From Scenedesmus sp. ARA3 (lineage: Eukaryota > Chlorophyta > Chlorophyceae > Sphaeropleales > Scenedesmaceae): 64,000 bases of DNA. Every line of letters starts with the position of its first letter. Within the stretch, counting starts at the first letter, position 1. Shown here piece by piece: positions 41,809 to 58,023 of this stretch. The notes beneath the pieces are model-generated. The model was not told the origin of the DNA, ran no database searches, and saw only the letters and a list, made by a program, of their open reading frames with translations. Location: the NCBI GenBank assembly GCA_004335835.1, contig RWJK01001013.1:140314-204313 (forward strand), in the 5' to 3' direction. The position numbers were made by a program, and so were the translations under genes.

Positions 41809-44098
41809 TCAGGCGCCCAGCATAGTCAGCAGCCCGTCCACACAGCTGCGCGTCCTGGCAACGTCCCGCTGCTCAACATTCAGCCGCAGCAGCTCATACT
41901 GTGCCTGCACGAGATCCAGATCCACCACGCAGGCACCATGCTGCTGCTGCGCAGTGCCAGCAGGCACCTGCAGGCTCAGCGCTGCCTCTAGGCGTGCCCG
42001 CAGGTCTTCTGGCGCCCCGAGGTGCCGCACAAGCCCAGGCAGCTCTACCAGCACTGCAGGCACACTGCTAAAGTCCCTCAGTGCATACCCATCTGGGAGC
42101 ATGGCTGCTCCTGCTGCTGCTGCTGCTGCCGGGGGCGCTGGTTGCTGTTGCTGCTGAATCTGAGTAGGCAGTGGCTGCTGCTGCTGCTGCTGTGGGTTCT
42201 GCTGCAGCAGCTGGGGGTGCTCCTCAGCTTGTCCATCCTGCAGTTGCCCAGGTTGCTGCTGACCTTCATTTGAGGTAAGCTGTTGCTGCCGCCGCCGCCG
42301 CTGCTGCTGCTGCTCTGGCTGCTGCCGCCGCCGTTTGGTGCCAGCTTGCTTACTGCTGCTTGCCTGCTGCTGCTCCTCCGCTTCTGAAGGTGCCACATGC
42401 AGTGTAGTTGCACCTGCACCTGCGCTGTCAGCTCCCGCAACAGACTCCAACGGCTGCAATTTAGTTGCAGCGGCAGCAGCAGCCACATGCCTACCAGCTT
42501 GAACAGCAGCGGCATCTGCAGCTTCTGCTGGGGTCCCAGTTCCAGCACCTGCTGGTGTTGCTGCAGCCAGTGATGCTGCTGCCTGCTCTGTCAGTGTGGG
42601 CCCCGCAGCAGCAGCTGCTGCCACCCCAGGTGTTAGCCCTGCTGCTACTGCTGCTGCCACCGCAGGCGCCAGCCCTGCTGCTGCTGCTGCTGCTGCCTCA
42701 GGTGCCCCCCCTGCTGCTGCCGCTGCTGCTCCTCCCAGGCCGTTGCTTGCAGTCGGTTGTGCACCTAATGCAGCTGCTGGCATGGCTGCATAGCCCCGGG
42801 GCCCTGCCATTTGCACCTCCACCAGCGCTGCTGTCACCACCCGCTCAATCTCCCGCAAGTTGCCTGCTGCGTAAAACTTGTCTGTCAACTGCCAGCCCTG
42901 GTGTTGCCTACCAGGCCTCATGATCAACCTGCGTATGCCATCCAAAATTCTGTGCGGCAACAGCTGCTGCAAGGAAGTCCGGCTGCTTGCCTTCTGCGAA
43001 CCAGTACTGCTTGCCGCAGCCCAGCACAAAAAGCGGCGCTAGCTGCCTGCCCCGTGGCCCCTGATCTGGCTGCTGCTGCTGCTGCTGCGGGGTGCTGGCC
43101 TCCACCCGCTGCTTCAACAAGTCAAACAGGCGTTCATGCCCTGGGTGAGGCCGGCCCTGCTTGCCCAGCTTGATGTAATAGCTCTGGAGCTTCTACAACG
43201 CCTGCATGCCAGATGGCTTGCTGCAGTCCATTCCATATGGGATCGCCTGTAGTCAAGGTTGCAGTGAAGAAAGGAGGGGTTGGTGATGCGCCGGTACTGT
43301 GACACATTACATGGCGAACTGGGCATGATGAGCGCAAACACGGCTTGACTAATCATGAGAACACCAGCAGGACCCCTAGGGCACTCTTTGCTTGAACCCC
43401 TGCCAGTGCATGTGCGCTTTTGCAAATGCTGCTAAGACAAAGTACACAGCAATGGCGATGTTGCTGTTGATTTGCTCACTCACTTGCAGGCACACCACCA
43501 CGCCAGCTTCAATGCCCTGCAGCAGGCACTGCGCAAGGCCGCCAAACTTCTCCTGCAGAGCATCGGCAGGCATTGCATTGACCAGCAGCTTTGGCCGCAG
43601 CACGTTGCGCGCGCGATGGATCACGAACAGGAGTTTAGGCATAGCATAGCATTGGCTGGTTGCTGTTCCTGCCAGGCTGGCGCTGCTCCATGAGCCGGTG
43701 GAAAAGGAGGGCGGCGGGGTGGTGCGGAGGTGTCAGTACCCCCCATCCCTATATTATGGTGCGCCAAATTTATGCATGGCATTGGATCATTGATCATGCC
43801 CCCTTCAATGATATGACTCAACATGCAAGCTCTTCAGCACCCTGACTCGTGCCACATGTACCTGATGAAAGGTCTTGAAGTGTTTGCTCGGATATGGTCC
43901 TGTGCTATTCATGTCGCTCTCCCAGTGTTCTGGCCGCGGTACTTCCAACAAGATAACCACTCTGGCGTTAGGAACAGCAGCCAGGTCAGCAAAAGCTCCC
44001 GCAAATGGCACCAGGGCAGCAAGTTCCTCGTCTGTCAGTCCTGCTGCAGTCCTTAAGGCCTGAGGAAGCTGTTCTGGATACCATTCAGCAACAGACAT
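41809..44098 (-). CDS. Ala/Gln-rich protein, unknown, structure incomplete
   Basis: A good first exon runs from ATG at 44098 to a GTACAT donor at 43862 (79 codons; LTDEELAALVPFAGAFADLA, ARVVILLEVPRPEHWESDM). Further coding-like pieces follow on the same strand: LLFVIHRARNVLRPKLLVN and LQEKFGGLAQCLLQG (about 43640-43485), YYIKLGKQGRPHPGHERLFD and APLFVLGCGKQYWFAEG (about 43190-42950), and a last exon ending in LPDGYALRDFSSVP and LDLVQAQYELLRLNVEQRDV with stop at 41809. Between lie long polyA and polyQ blocks and a basic KRRRQQPEQQQQRRRRQQQ segment that may be a nuclear signal. I could not close all intron phases and do not recognise the family. Confidence 0.5.
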
Positions 44099-45345
44099 CG
44101 GTGGCTACGTCATCTTTGTCGCGAGATGCAATGCAGCAAAAGATCAATGGAATTGGTACTGCTCTTTCCGACCGCAGAGTGAGAACTGTACAGATCACCG
44201 ATCACATCCCCGTCTTGAACCAAAGGTTAGACAGCTCAAGAATTGCGATAGCGCAAGATCAGGCGCAGCATGTAACAAGCTAGGAGGGGCCACAAACCAC
44301 CGTCAGGCGGGCAGGGCCGGAAGTGACACGTTGCAGTGTTGCCAATGTTAACACAGACAGGGTGCGCAGGAGCCGTGTCGAACTTCACAGGAACATAGCT
44401 AGCAGCAGCCACTTGTCAACATACACGGGGAAGGAGGAGGGTGGGAGGCAGGGCTCCATCCTGTGTCACCCCACAAAAACCCAGAGAGCCAGGCTGGGGT
44501 GGCCCAAAGTTGTCTGCGTTGCTTGTGTTTGCTAATATAGAAATTTACTATATATAAAATCCCTGAGAATCTTACGCTGATGCGAAGACTCTACTGCAAG
44601 GAGATTGATGGCCAGGTTGCGTTTGGCTCAGTGCTCAGTGCTCACTGAGCGGAAATTGGATAAGATACGGCAGGGCATGCAGCAGTGTTGCACCGGGTGC
44701 GTGATGCAGATGGCGTTTATGCATCGTTTATGCGCGCCTTTAGCAGAAGTAGACAACGTAATTCAGAAGCAGTCTGTGCTGCAGTACAGTCCAGCAGTGC
44801 TGCAGTGTGCTTGTATGCTGATCTGCCAGCAGCACAAGTGTCTCGTTCTGCGGTAATAAAGCAGCATCAAGTAATACGAAACGGGCTTGATAACCAACCA
44901 TGTGTTTGTGCTCTACAGGCACGTCACGGTCAAAAAGCAGATCTCCAAGCAAGCACGGGGTGGCATGTGCTCCTCTACACCATGCTTGTCTTGTTCGCAG
45001 CGCGAAAATCAAGCACTTTCTACTTTTCGGTGCCTCTGTGTGTTTGTTAATCGGCAGTGCTGCCAATGTTTTCTGTCGACACAAACCCTCGGTGCTGCAA
45101 CGCTCTTTCACTCCTGTTGACACGATGTTTTGTCGTTGGATGTACCTTCGATTGTTTTACGAATCTTTGAGTGTGGTCTGAGCGTCGATAGGTGTGGTGG
45201 ATTCACAACAACCTCGTCTCGTGCCTGTGTGGTGAGAGGCCTCAGCAGGTTGTCCTGCTTCTGCTGGCTTCTCAAAAGAAACATCGTAAACGTCTGCCAC
45301 TCAACCCAAGCTGGTGGCCTCAGCGTCAACTGGCTTCCGTTTCGG
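44099..45345. promoter_or_regulatory. Divergent interval between the Ala/Gln-rich and F-box genes
   Basis: About 1.25 kb between two start codons. It contains a clear AT-rich element (ctatatataaaat, 44548-44560) in GC-rich surroundings. Plus-strand open frames at 44605-45050 have no recognisable domain. Confidence 0.35.
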
Positions 45346-48003
45346 ATGTCTGACAGCTCAGCAGCAAGTGGAGGGCTCAGCGACGCAGGATGGGGCGATT
45401 TGCCTGCAGGTGCGTGCAGGGAAGACACTCGTCACCCTGGCAGCTCAAACTGCTGGTGTTGCGCCACCATGATGCGTGTAGAGGTGTTGGTCACAACAAC
45501 AGCAGCTGCACGCACAGCAGCGCATGCAGATGTGCCTGCAGGTGGGCATGCTCAAATATAATCATGCATGCACTGCTGACTTTCTGCTTGCGCAGATCTC
45601 CTGCAGTGTATTGGTGGCATGATCGGCCCCACCCCTAGCAATGTCAACAGCGCAAGCCTTGTATGCAAAGCTTGGAAGCAGGGCATCCCTGCGGGAGTGC
45701 AGACGCTTGAACTTGACGTGCACCCGAGCGAGGCTGCATGGGCCACAAAATGCCAGCAGCTTGCGGCACTAACACCCAGCCTGTCATCCTGCAAGGCTTA
45801 TGTCAGCACTGCTGTGCCAAAGCTCGAGTTTGGAGGCAAGATCGAGCAGCTGGCTCGTCAGTTGAAGCATATCGAGGTGAGCTGCCAGGTAACCAAGTAT
45901 ATTGCACTATAACGTGCGTCCAGCTTTCTACCACAAAATGTGTGCTGTGCATTATCAATGCATGTCATCAGCGATACATGTCAGGAGACAAGGATACACA
46001 TGTGTTTGCTTGCACAGAGGTACCTGTTCTGATTGCAAGCTGCCTGCCATTGCCACCCCTCACCTGCTACTTCCTCATCGACCCCTCTGCTGGCCCATGA
46101 TACCAACCACACCTGTTCATTTGGTGCACCATACCATGCACCACATGCATCTGCGCAACACACATCTGCTTCTGCTTCCTGCTCCCGCAGCACCTCAACC
46201 TGGAGCTCTGCATTTACCTAGGTTCCTCGTGACCCAGGAACCGTAATGCATTTGTCATTCCATGCCTTCTGCTTCCGCTTCCTGCTCCTGCAGCACCTCA
46301 ACCTGCAGCTCACACCAGGCACCAACACATGCATCTGCTTAATACATTTGAATGAAGAAGTTCTGCTTCCGCTTCCTGCTCCTGCAGCACCTCAACCTGC
46401 AGCTGAGCGAAGGCTTTGAGCTGTGGCTGGACAGCAGCAGCGGCCACGAGTGCTTTGCGGGATTCAGCCGCCTGCGCAGCCTCACCCTCAGCGGGGGCAG
46501 CTTCACGCAGGCAGCAGCGCAGCGCCTACTGCAGGGCCTGGTGATGGCTATTCCCCAGCTAGAGGAGTTGCATGTGCTGCCTGAGGCATGCTGTGGCTTG
46601 GGAGATGACGAAGTGACGCTGCTGAGCCAGCTGCAGCGGCTCAAGGTGAGACAGCTGTTATGCAGCGCAATCGTTTACATTGGAGTTACAGTAGATTGCA
46701 TGCAAGCAGGCTAGCCGTGCAACGTAGTAGTTTAGTGTACACACGTCAATTTGGAGCGCTCCGGGTTGCAGCTGTTGCATGTTGCGCAGCAGACCAGCGT
46801 AACTTAGGATGTTGCAGTACCTGGTGTTCAGCAACGATGCGTGCAGCAAGCCGCAGTGGCCAGCAGGCTTGACTGGCTGCAAGTGCTGCATATTGTGTTG
46901 TACCACCATGCACCAGCGTCTATGTGCTGCACCTCCAGATGTTCAGTTGTTTTGCATCATCTGCAAACATCCTGCAAACTGCCATGTTGCAGGTGCTTGA
47001 GTTCCGTGCATACCACCTGACAGCTGGCGGCCTGACTCGCCTGACGGGGCAGCTGCCTCAGCTGGCGAGCCTGTCCTGCCATGGCTTGGACACCTGCCTG
47101 GATGCAGCAACAGCCTCGTGCTTCGCTGCCTGCCCTAGTCTGCGGGAGCTGCACCTGGTGCGCTGCGTGCTTGGAAGTGTGCAGCAGCAGCCAGTAAGGC
47201 ACACCCGATGACCTGCTGTGGCGAGCATATTGCGTGTGCACCCGCACAGCTGTGCATGTTGCTGGGGCTGTCAGCAGTTGCATGGCTGAGCATTGCAGGC
47301 ATGCGCATGTACTGGCTCCCCGCAGCGACACCCAGCTGTTGCACGCGATACTGCAACAGCAGTTTTTCTGTGTTTGTGTGCCTCACGCTGCAGGGCATGG
47401 ACTATGAGCTGCCTGAGAGTGCCATGCAGCAGCTGAGGGATGTGGCTGGTGACGTGTCCATGCGCTTCAGGTGCGCAGCATGCAGCCCGTGCATGTGTAT
47501 TCTGCAGGGCTGTTGAGGATAGCCACACCAGCAGCCTGCCCTGTGCCGGTGCCCGTGATTAAAAACACGTCTGCCAATTGCAATTGGACTTGACAGCTCG
47601 CCACCATCCGTTATCTTCAACCAGTTGTGGTGTGGTGCGTGGCCTGCAGCCAACTGCTGTGGTGTATGATGGCTTGCTGCACTGCAGGTGGACTGACAAA
47701 CTGACAGGCCTGCTGCGCACAGCGCGCTTCTACCTGCATGCAAGGTGAGCATTGGCTGCGAGCGCATGCATCTGCTGCTGTGCACCATCCCGCATTCGAT
47801 GTCGCTGTGCACAGCCAGCTCTGGCGACAGCATGCTCAAGCAGCTCAGTCTGTCGCTGTGGCATGCACACTGCTCACCAAAGAGCATGCACGCACTGCTG
47901 TAACACCTGCTGTGTGCATTCCCTGCGCTGCGTTGCCGCTCTGCTACACTGTGCCTTGCTCTAACTGATCCTCTATGTGCTGTTGCTGCTGCTGCTGCTG
48001 CTG

Positions 48004-48038
<35 letters not shown>

Positions 48039-50800
48039 ATCACCCTCTCTGCAGACTGGTGCGGCTGGACTTGGGCTGTGTGCGCCTGGCGCGTGACCCC
48101 TCCACTCTGCTCATGGAGCCACTGGCAAGCCTCACTGCGCTCAGTGACCTGCGCATGAGCGTGTACAGCAACGGGGATTCCACGCTGACGCTGCAGCTCA
48201 GCGAGCTCGGTGCACTGTCCAACCTGCAGGCAAGTTGGTTGCTGCTGGCTTGATGCCTTGGGGCAACGGCACTGCTAGAGAGATTGCATGATTTGCTGGC
48301 ATGCTGCTCGATTAGGGGCTGCCTAGTTGCAGGCAAGCTGGTTGCTGCTGGCTTGACAGGACGCCTTGAGGCAGGTGCAGTGCTGGCAGAATTGCGACAG
48401 GAAGAAGTTCTGACCTGCTGCTCTAGCAAGGGCTGCATACTCCGTCTTGCAGGAGGTTGTGCCATGGACATGCAAATTAGGTGTGCAGGCCTGCTTCCTG
48501 AGCTCAAAACATGTTGTATCCGTGCAACAGCTTGTCATCTGCGCTGCTGCTGCGGTTGCTGCAGGTGCTGCACCTCACCAAGCAGCACGCCTACTTCCCT
48601 GATCAGCGCCGCATGGCAGAGAGCTCCATCGCAGTGCCGCTGTCAGCAGAGGCGGCTGCGCGGCTGGCTGCGGGCTGCAGAAAGCTGCGGGCGCTGCGGC
48701 TGTGCCTTGGCGGAAGCGATGTGACTGCGGAGGGGCTGGCAGAGCTGCGCCAGTTCAGCAGCCTGCGCAGGTGCGCTGTGCGGCCCGCTAGTTTGCCTGC
48801 CTGTTAGTCTGTCGGCGTGATGTTGTGAAAGGTGATTGCATGTGGTTCCTCACAGCATTCCTGTTTTGTCTGTCTGTGTGCCTGTGTGCGCATCTGTCCA
48901 TTTGCACGTGTGTCTGTTTGTCTGTCTTTCGCTTATCATTTGTTTCGTGCATGATGCATGTGTGCTGAGGGGCTGGCAGAGCTGCGCCATTCAGCAGCCT
49001 GCGCAGGTGCGCCGAATAGTGTGGCAGCATGCTCATGAGTTATACTTTGTGTCTGTCAGCTTGCTCGTGTGTCTGTATCTTTGTCTGGCTCTTTGTCTGG
49101 CTCTTTGTCTGGTTGTTGGTATGTCTGTCTACCTGCGCGAATGCTGTATGCATGTACCAGCAACATGCTCTGGTGGCCTAGGCGGTGTGGCTGGGGTAGA
49201 GAGCCACAGCATGGCGGGCCTACTGCATGCGCTGCAGGTGTCGTGTCTTTGGCTGCAGTTGCTACGTGCTTCTGCCACCCATCAACATGCCGTCTCTTGA
49301 CAATTTACCCTGCACTTCTGATCTGCTGTTCCTGCTGTCCTGCAGCTTATCTGTGAATGCTGAGCCCTTTGGCAGCCCGCCACAGCCAGTGGCACTGGAC
49401 CTCCTGCAACTGCCCAGGGGCCTCACCCAGCTGGAGCTGCGCAATGTCGACATCACCACATCACCTGCTGCATTCGTGGCAGCAGCAGCGGCAGCCGGCG
49501 CGCTCAGCAGTATCAGTGCCTCTGCACAGCAGCAGCCAGTTGGTGTGGCATTTGCAGCTGTTGCTGGCAGCTCCTCCTCTGCAGCAGCAGCAGCAGCAGC
49601 AGCAGCAGCTGGGGGCGTGCATGCTCAGCCAGCTGTTGGCATGCTACCGCTGCCGAGGGCACGAGCAGATGCTGCTGCTGCTGTGCTGGGCCAGCTGGCG
49701 AGCTTGAAGCTGGAGTCATGCAGGCTGCGCAGCCGCCAGCTAGAGGTAAGAAAAGCAAGCCTGCTTGTATATAGGGTGCTTCATCGTTGTTATATTGCAA
49801 GTTGAGCCATGGAACCATAGCAACAACGCCATCATTGCTTGTGTGTCCGTGTTTGATGTTGTGTGTAGCTATAAATGCACTGGGAGGGTTTGGATGCTTG
49901 GCTATGGCTGCTGCAAGCGTGAAGCTGGAGTCCTGCAGGCTGCGTTCTCGCCAGCTAGAGGTGCGCGTCGCACAACTGCTTGTGTATGTGCTTGTTGGAG
50001 AGCGCTGTTGTACGTACACTTGCGCAGTTGGTGAGTGCTGCAACATGGCAGCTGCAGTGGTTTGACCTGTGACCTGCAAGCAGCACAGGCCCCTGGCAAC
50101 ACCACGCGATCGGGATTCTTGTTTGTAGCATGCCGTACACTGTCTGCTGCCTAAGCTTAGCCAGTCCTGCCAATATGCCTGCGCAGACCCAAAAGAATCC
50201 TGCCACCCTGCTGCTGCACCCTGCTCTTTCCATTTACTCAACATCACCTTTGCGTAGGCGCTGGCACTGGCACTCCCCAGCTTGCAGCAGCTGAAGCTCT
50301 GCCACGTGTCTGGCCTGTGTGATGAGGGTGTGGAGGCACTCAGCCGCCTCACTGGCCTTGTGGAGCTGTCTGTGGCGGCGCCACACAACAAGGGGCTGAC
50401 GCAGAGCAGCCTGGCCCTGCTGGCACCTCTACGGAGCCTCAGGTACAGCGAGCTGCGATGTTTAAAGTTTTCCGACCAATCTTTTTTATAAGGCTGTGCT
50501 CACCATGCTGTTGTGCTCTCTATCGTCTAAAGGACTCCTTGCAGGACAGCAGCAAGCATGTTGCTGCCGCCGCTCCTGTCTGCCTGAACTTGGCCTGTGT
50601 GCTCCTGCAGGTATCTTACGTGGCAAAGCGACGACCTGACAGCTCTGGGTCCCGTTGCGGCAGCCTACCAGCACTTCACCTCGCTGCGGCGGCTGAAGCT
50701 GTCATGCACGCACGCCACGCTGCAGCATGCGTGCGGCTCCAAAGGCCAGGAGGAGCTGCGGCAGCGCATGCCCTACTGCAACCTCAACCTGATCTGCTGA
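45346..50800 (+). CDS. F-box and leucine-rich-repeat protein
   Basis: Probable SCF ubiquitin-ligase substrate adaptor. Eleven exons: 45346-45409, 45596-45876, 46388-46645, 46993-47193, 47394-47470, 47688-47744, 48055-48229, 48565-48770, 49346-49745, 50258-50442, 50611-50800; 697 residues with closed phases. The F-box is formed across intron 1: WGDLPADLLQCIGGMI, then NSASLVCKAWKQG. The rest is a series of LRRs of the RNI type (RLRSLTLSGGSF, QLASLSCHGLDT, SLRELHLVRC, KLRALRLCLGG, SLQQLKLCHVSGL, SLRRLKLSCTH). Exon 9 has Ala- and Ser-rich inserts from CAG runs between repeats. Intron 7 has a GC donor (CAG|GCAAGT), the only choice that keeps frame. Exons 3, 7, 8 and 9 have edge copies. The substrate is unknown. 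Confidence 0.85.
46175..46410 (+). repeat. Three copies of the F-box/LRR exon 3 acceptor and start
   Basis: The string ctcctgcagcacctcaacct (ctcccgcag in the first copy) gives equivalent exon starts at 46191, 46294 and 46388 (intervals 103 and 94 bp). Only the last continues into LSEGFELWLD. The earlier ones keep an AG acceptor and four to five codons before diverging. Confidence 0.9.
47979..48038 (+). repeat. CTG tract before F-box/LRR exon 7
   Basis: A CTG run interrupted once by ctcctg, ending about 16 bases before the exon 7 acceptor. It supplies the pyrimidine-rich acceptor region of intron 6. Confidence 0.85.
48320..48375 (+). repeat. Copy of the exon 7 donor region in F-box/LRR intron 7
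   Basis: The string gcaggcaagttggttgctgc at 48226 recurs with one change at 48329 (offset 103 bp). Both the real exon end and the copy keep a GC dinucleotide at the donor position. Confidence 0.8.
48964..49010 (+). repeat. Copy of the exon 8 3' end in F-box/LRR intron 8
   Basis: About 45 bases (aggggctggcagagctgcgc, cagcagcctgcgcaggtgcg) repeat the exon 8 end and donor 235 bp downstream, with one base missing, so the copy is out of frame. Confidence 0.88.
49919..49966 (+). repeat. Copy of the exon 9 3' end in F-box/LRR intron 9
   Basis: The terminal 40 bases of exon 9 (encoding LKLESCRLRSRQLE) and a GT donor recur with the equivalent end at 49960 against 49745, offset 215 bp. Confidence 0.88.
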
Positions 50801-53800
50801 GTGGGTTGTTGGTCTGCTGAGCGTGTGGTGTGTGCACAGCATGCCCTGCGCAGCCAGCAGTAGAGCTGAGGTAATGCAGTGGCTGCTGTGTATGTGGACT
50901 CTGTGGTGGATTGTGCTGGAGTATTATCAGGTGGCAGCTGATGTTTTTCGCCCTTGATTGTGCCTGGTGTATGTGCTGCGCACATCACAAGTGCGCAAGG
51001 GATGTATGATCCAATAGTCAGCTCGCTGGCTCGGGGTCCAGCAGTGTACTGTTGCAGCCGGTGGACTGCTGCAATGTTGAGAGCAGGGGTACAGTGTGCT
51101 TCAGTGCGTGTGCAGTGTGGTTTAGTGGGGGTTTCAGATGTTCCGTGCATGGCTCAGAGCTCAGCAACAAGCACAAGATGTGTCATCACCCCTTTCTGTG
51201 TTGCTATGTCTCCAGAGTGTTGTGCTGCATCGGTGGTGCCCTGCAGCTCCACCTCTTCTCCTATGAACCACACATGCACTGAAGTACGGCATAATACCAG
51301 CTTCCCATACAAAGGATAGGCAGTATTGCACTCACAGCGCATTGTCCAGGTTTCAAGTTTTATCTGCTGAAATTATCTACCGAGGTTATACTGCAGTATG
51401 TACAAGTAGGCCATGCCTGCTGGCACATGCTCATCATGTTGCGCAATGTCCTTCATCATGTTGACTTTGTTGTTCCCTCGTGATCCAGCCACTAGTACTG
51501 TTGGGTTGGCTGTGAGAGTGCTTCGGTGCACTTCTAGATTCAGGTTTTCATGTACAACAACCAGGCTGCAAGGTGGCTCTGCATGCCCTTTGATGTACAA
51601 CACACTCATATTCATGTTGCTTTATTGGCGCTTTGTAGTGTATTACAGCACAAGGTTTCACACACTGCTCATTAGAGCAGATGTTTTGTGTACTTTTCCT
51701 CCTTGGTTGTGGAAGCATGAAACTAGCCGGCCACTCGAGGCCTGTGTGTGCACATGGTATACCCCTCTTCTGGGGGTCGGTCAGCCGTTCAGTCAGTCTG
51801 GTCAGGTGTGTGTGCCGCCAACCAATGGATGCGCGCAGCGCTTGCATGCAAGGTGTTCAGCCGCGGACAATTCACCTCATGCTGCGTGCATGCAGTGCTA
51901 TGTCCTTGGAGTAATGACAGTTTGGGTCAGGACCTGTTACACAATACCTGAGCTCAGGTACACCACACACAGTGCCATGCAAACAGCAGCTGTGACGCAA
52001 CACTGGCCTACTGCTCAAGACGCTGAAGGAGACAATGCAGCATGCATTTGCACGAGCACATGCACCTAAGCGTGTGCACAGTTCCACCTCACCCAAACAG
52101 GCATGTGACATAGCTTGCAGGACTCTCCTGCAGACATGATGTCCCGTCAGCGCAGTTTCCTGCAAGCACCTGACACATCCCGACACATCTTTACCTCCCC
52201 TTTCCAGCCAGCTGGCAACAGCACACGCGCTGCACACCATGCACGGCTGCATCCACACCAACCAGCCAGCCACTGCAACCAGTACCCTGGCACCCGATCA
52301 CACACTTTGGCACCAGCCATCACAGCTCACAAGCACAGATGAAGCCCACTGTGCTTGCAGACTCTGAAAGCTTACTTCACAGCCATTGCTGCTGCTGCTA
52401 CGCACCGCATCACAAGCTCACTTCCTACACCAGCACAATGCAGAGGCCACCACTTCTTCCTACTACAATTTGTTGTTGTTTCCTTCTGCAGGTTGAAAAA
52501 CTACCGGCGTGCTGCATGATGCCGCCACTGCACACGCCTGTGAGCATCACAAGAGCAGTAGCGCGTGGCGGCACCGCACAGCAGCCAGTACTAGGGGGAA
52601 AAGAAGCAAATGCCGCACACACACCACCCGCCGCAGATAGTGCTGCAGCAAGGCAGGAACAGCAGCAGTCATGTGCAACTTTTGTTGCTGCATGACCAGC
52701 GGCTCAAAACGGTTCTGCAGCTCAGTGACATACATACGCCTGATGGAGGGTTCAACAACTCAAGCACGGTACAGTTTGTGCAAGTACAAGACATGTTGCA
52801 CACATGGCAAACAACAGAGGTGGCTGCAAATGGAGTGCACAGCACACCTCATCACACATCAACAAACGGCCCAAGGCCGCACAACTAGTGCACAAGATGG
52901 CAGGCTTTCAGCCACACCAATCAACAGGTACACTTACCTGCAACTAGCCATAGCATGCAACCTTGCACACAGCTGTGCCAGGTGGGTAACCCATGGCAGG
53001 GAAACACAGCACTCTTGCACACGCCTGTGCCTGAGAGCGCAGAAACACGAGCTTCAGCAACACGTGCCTGCAAGCTGTTGTGCTGCAATGGCCAAGCGGC
53101 CAAGCACTGCAACTGCGGACAGGACACCTTACAGCACATAGTCGCAGGCTGACCTCATCTTGGTCGGGGCCTGCTACATTACACATGGTATCAAGGGCCA
53201 CAACACGCACCACACGCAAGCAAAGGAGGCAGCAGGAGGCAGCAAGACAACCTGCGACACAACTGCAGTGCCATCATGACACAGACACCCACAATACCCA
53301 AGCTGCACCAGCACAAAGCAAACAGACCAGGCGTGAAGTCCGGTATCAAATGTGTTGTACATCCACCAGCAGCTGTGCCACGGCAGCTGCCGCCGCCTGC
53401 GCGCATCCATGCTACAACCCACATCTTTAAGTATACAACAACATCAGAGTGCAGGCCCCAAGCAGTGGATGCCCACGTGTGTGTGCCTGGAAACACACAC
53501 CAGATGCAAACACACATCACAGCAGCTGCCTTCCCACTGGCAAATTGCTGTCCACACAAGCTGAGCGAGCGCCGACCCAACATGCGCTTTTGATTACGAC
53601 AACACAAAAGCAGATCATGACAATTTTTGTTTTTACAGCAAAGCAGCTACTCGCAAGCCGTAGCCACACCCAGCATTGGCCGCCCCTTGCTTGCCATCCT
53701 GCAAACAGCTGCAATACAAGTGTTGGGCAGGCCCAAGGTCAGGCATGGCATACGGCCTACAAGCCGGCGCCAGCACATGTGATGTAATGTAACGACTTTC

Positions 53801-54250
53801 ACCTGAGTACAATAGTAAACACGTGCAGAGCATGCGTGGGGGCACTCGCAACGCCCACGGTTGCGAAGCCTGCTTGCGCATGTGGTGCATGCACACCAAG
53901 CAATCAGCACGGCATGCAGGGCAGCACACGCCCTGGCCATTTGCCAAACCCCACAACTCACAACACCTTGCAATCAGGCTGGCAAACTTCACTGCCACCA
54001 TCACAACCAAACGGAAAATCCCAACGATGCTAGTCAAAATAGGAAGGCGCGGCATTGCAACACCCGTTTGTCCACTTTGAACCTGGCTCTTTCAAACTGC
54101 CGCGTACAGCAGTCCACACAAGCCACCTCTGCTTCTGCCAGCCCTGCATCCAGCTCCCGCCACAGTAATCCAAGCGCAGCATGACGCTCCTTGCAGACAG
54201 CCGTGCGCAGCTCAACTGTCGCTGGTCAACAACAGCAGCTTTTGAACAAG
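50801..54250. other. Convergent intergenic region between the F-box/LRR and GDH genes
   Basis: About 3.4 kb with no supported gene. The left part (to about 51.9 kb) is T/G-rich on the plus strand like the 3' flank of a plus gene; the right part is C/A-rich like the 3' flank of a minus gene. Long open frames (for example 51413-52069 plus) lack domains and splice context. Confidence 0.45.
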
Positions 54251-54261
54251 CACAGCCTCAG

Positions 54262-54325
54262 CACGGCTGCTTACACGCAGCCCTGTGCGATCATGACCTT
54301 GCCATCTTCTCACAGCCCCCCACCT
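54262..54325 (-). repeat. Degenerate copy of the GDH terminal exon end
   Basis: Repeats the last ~45 bases of the GDH coding region (ttacacgcagccctg, gatcatg, ccttg, atcttctcaaagccc-like) 107 bp downstream of the real stop. It carries TTACA, i.e. TGTAA on the transcript strand, at 54271-54275, so the copy may also provide a poly(A) signal. Confidence 0.8.
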
Positions 54326-54377
54326 TGCTGCTTCTTAGATGCAGCGCTGGGCCGGCACATCACTTTTGGCAGCGTTT

Positions 54378-58023
<3,646 letters not shown>

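Noticed and set aside
51413..52069. A 218-codon plus-strand frame
   Set aside because: Cys/Thr-rich with no domain-like segments, crossing the composition switch near 51.9 kb; most likely chance.
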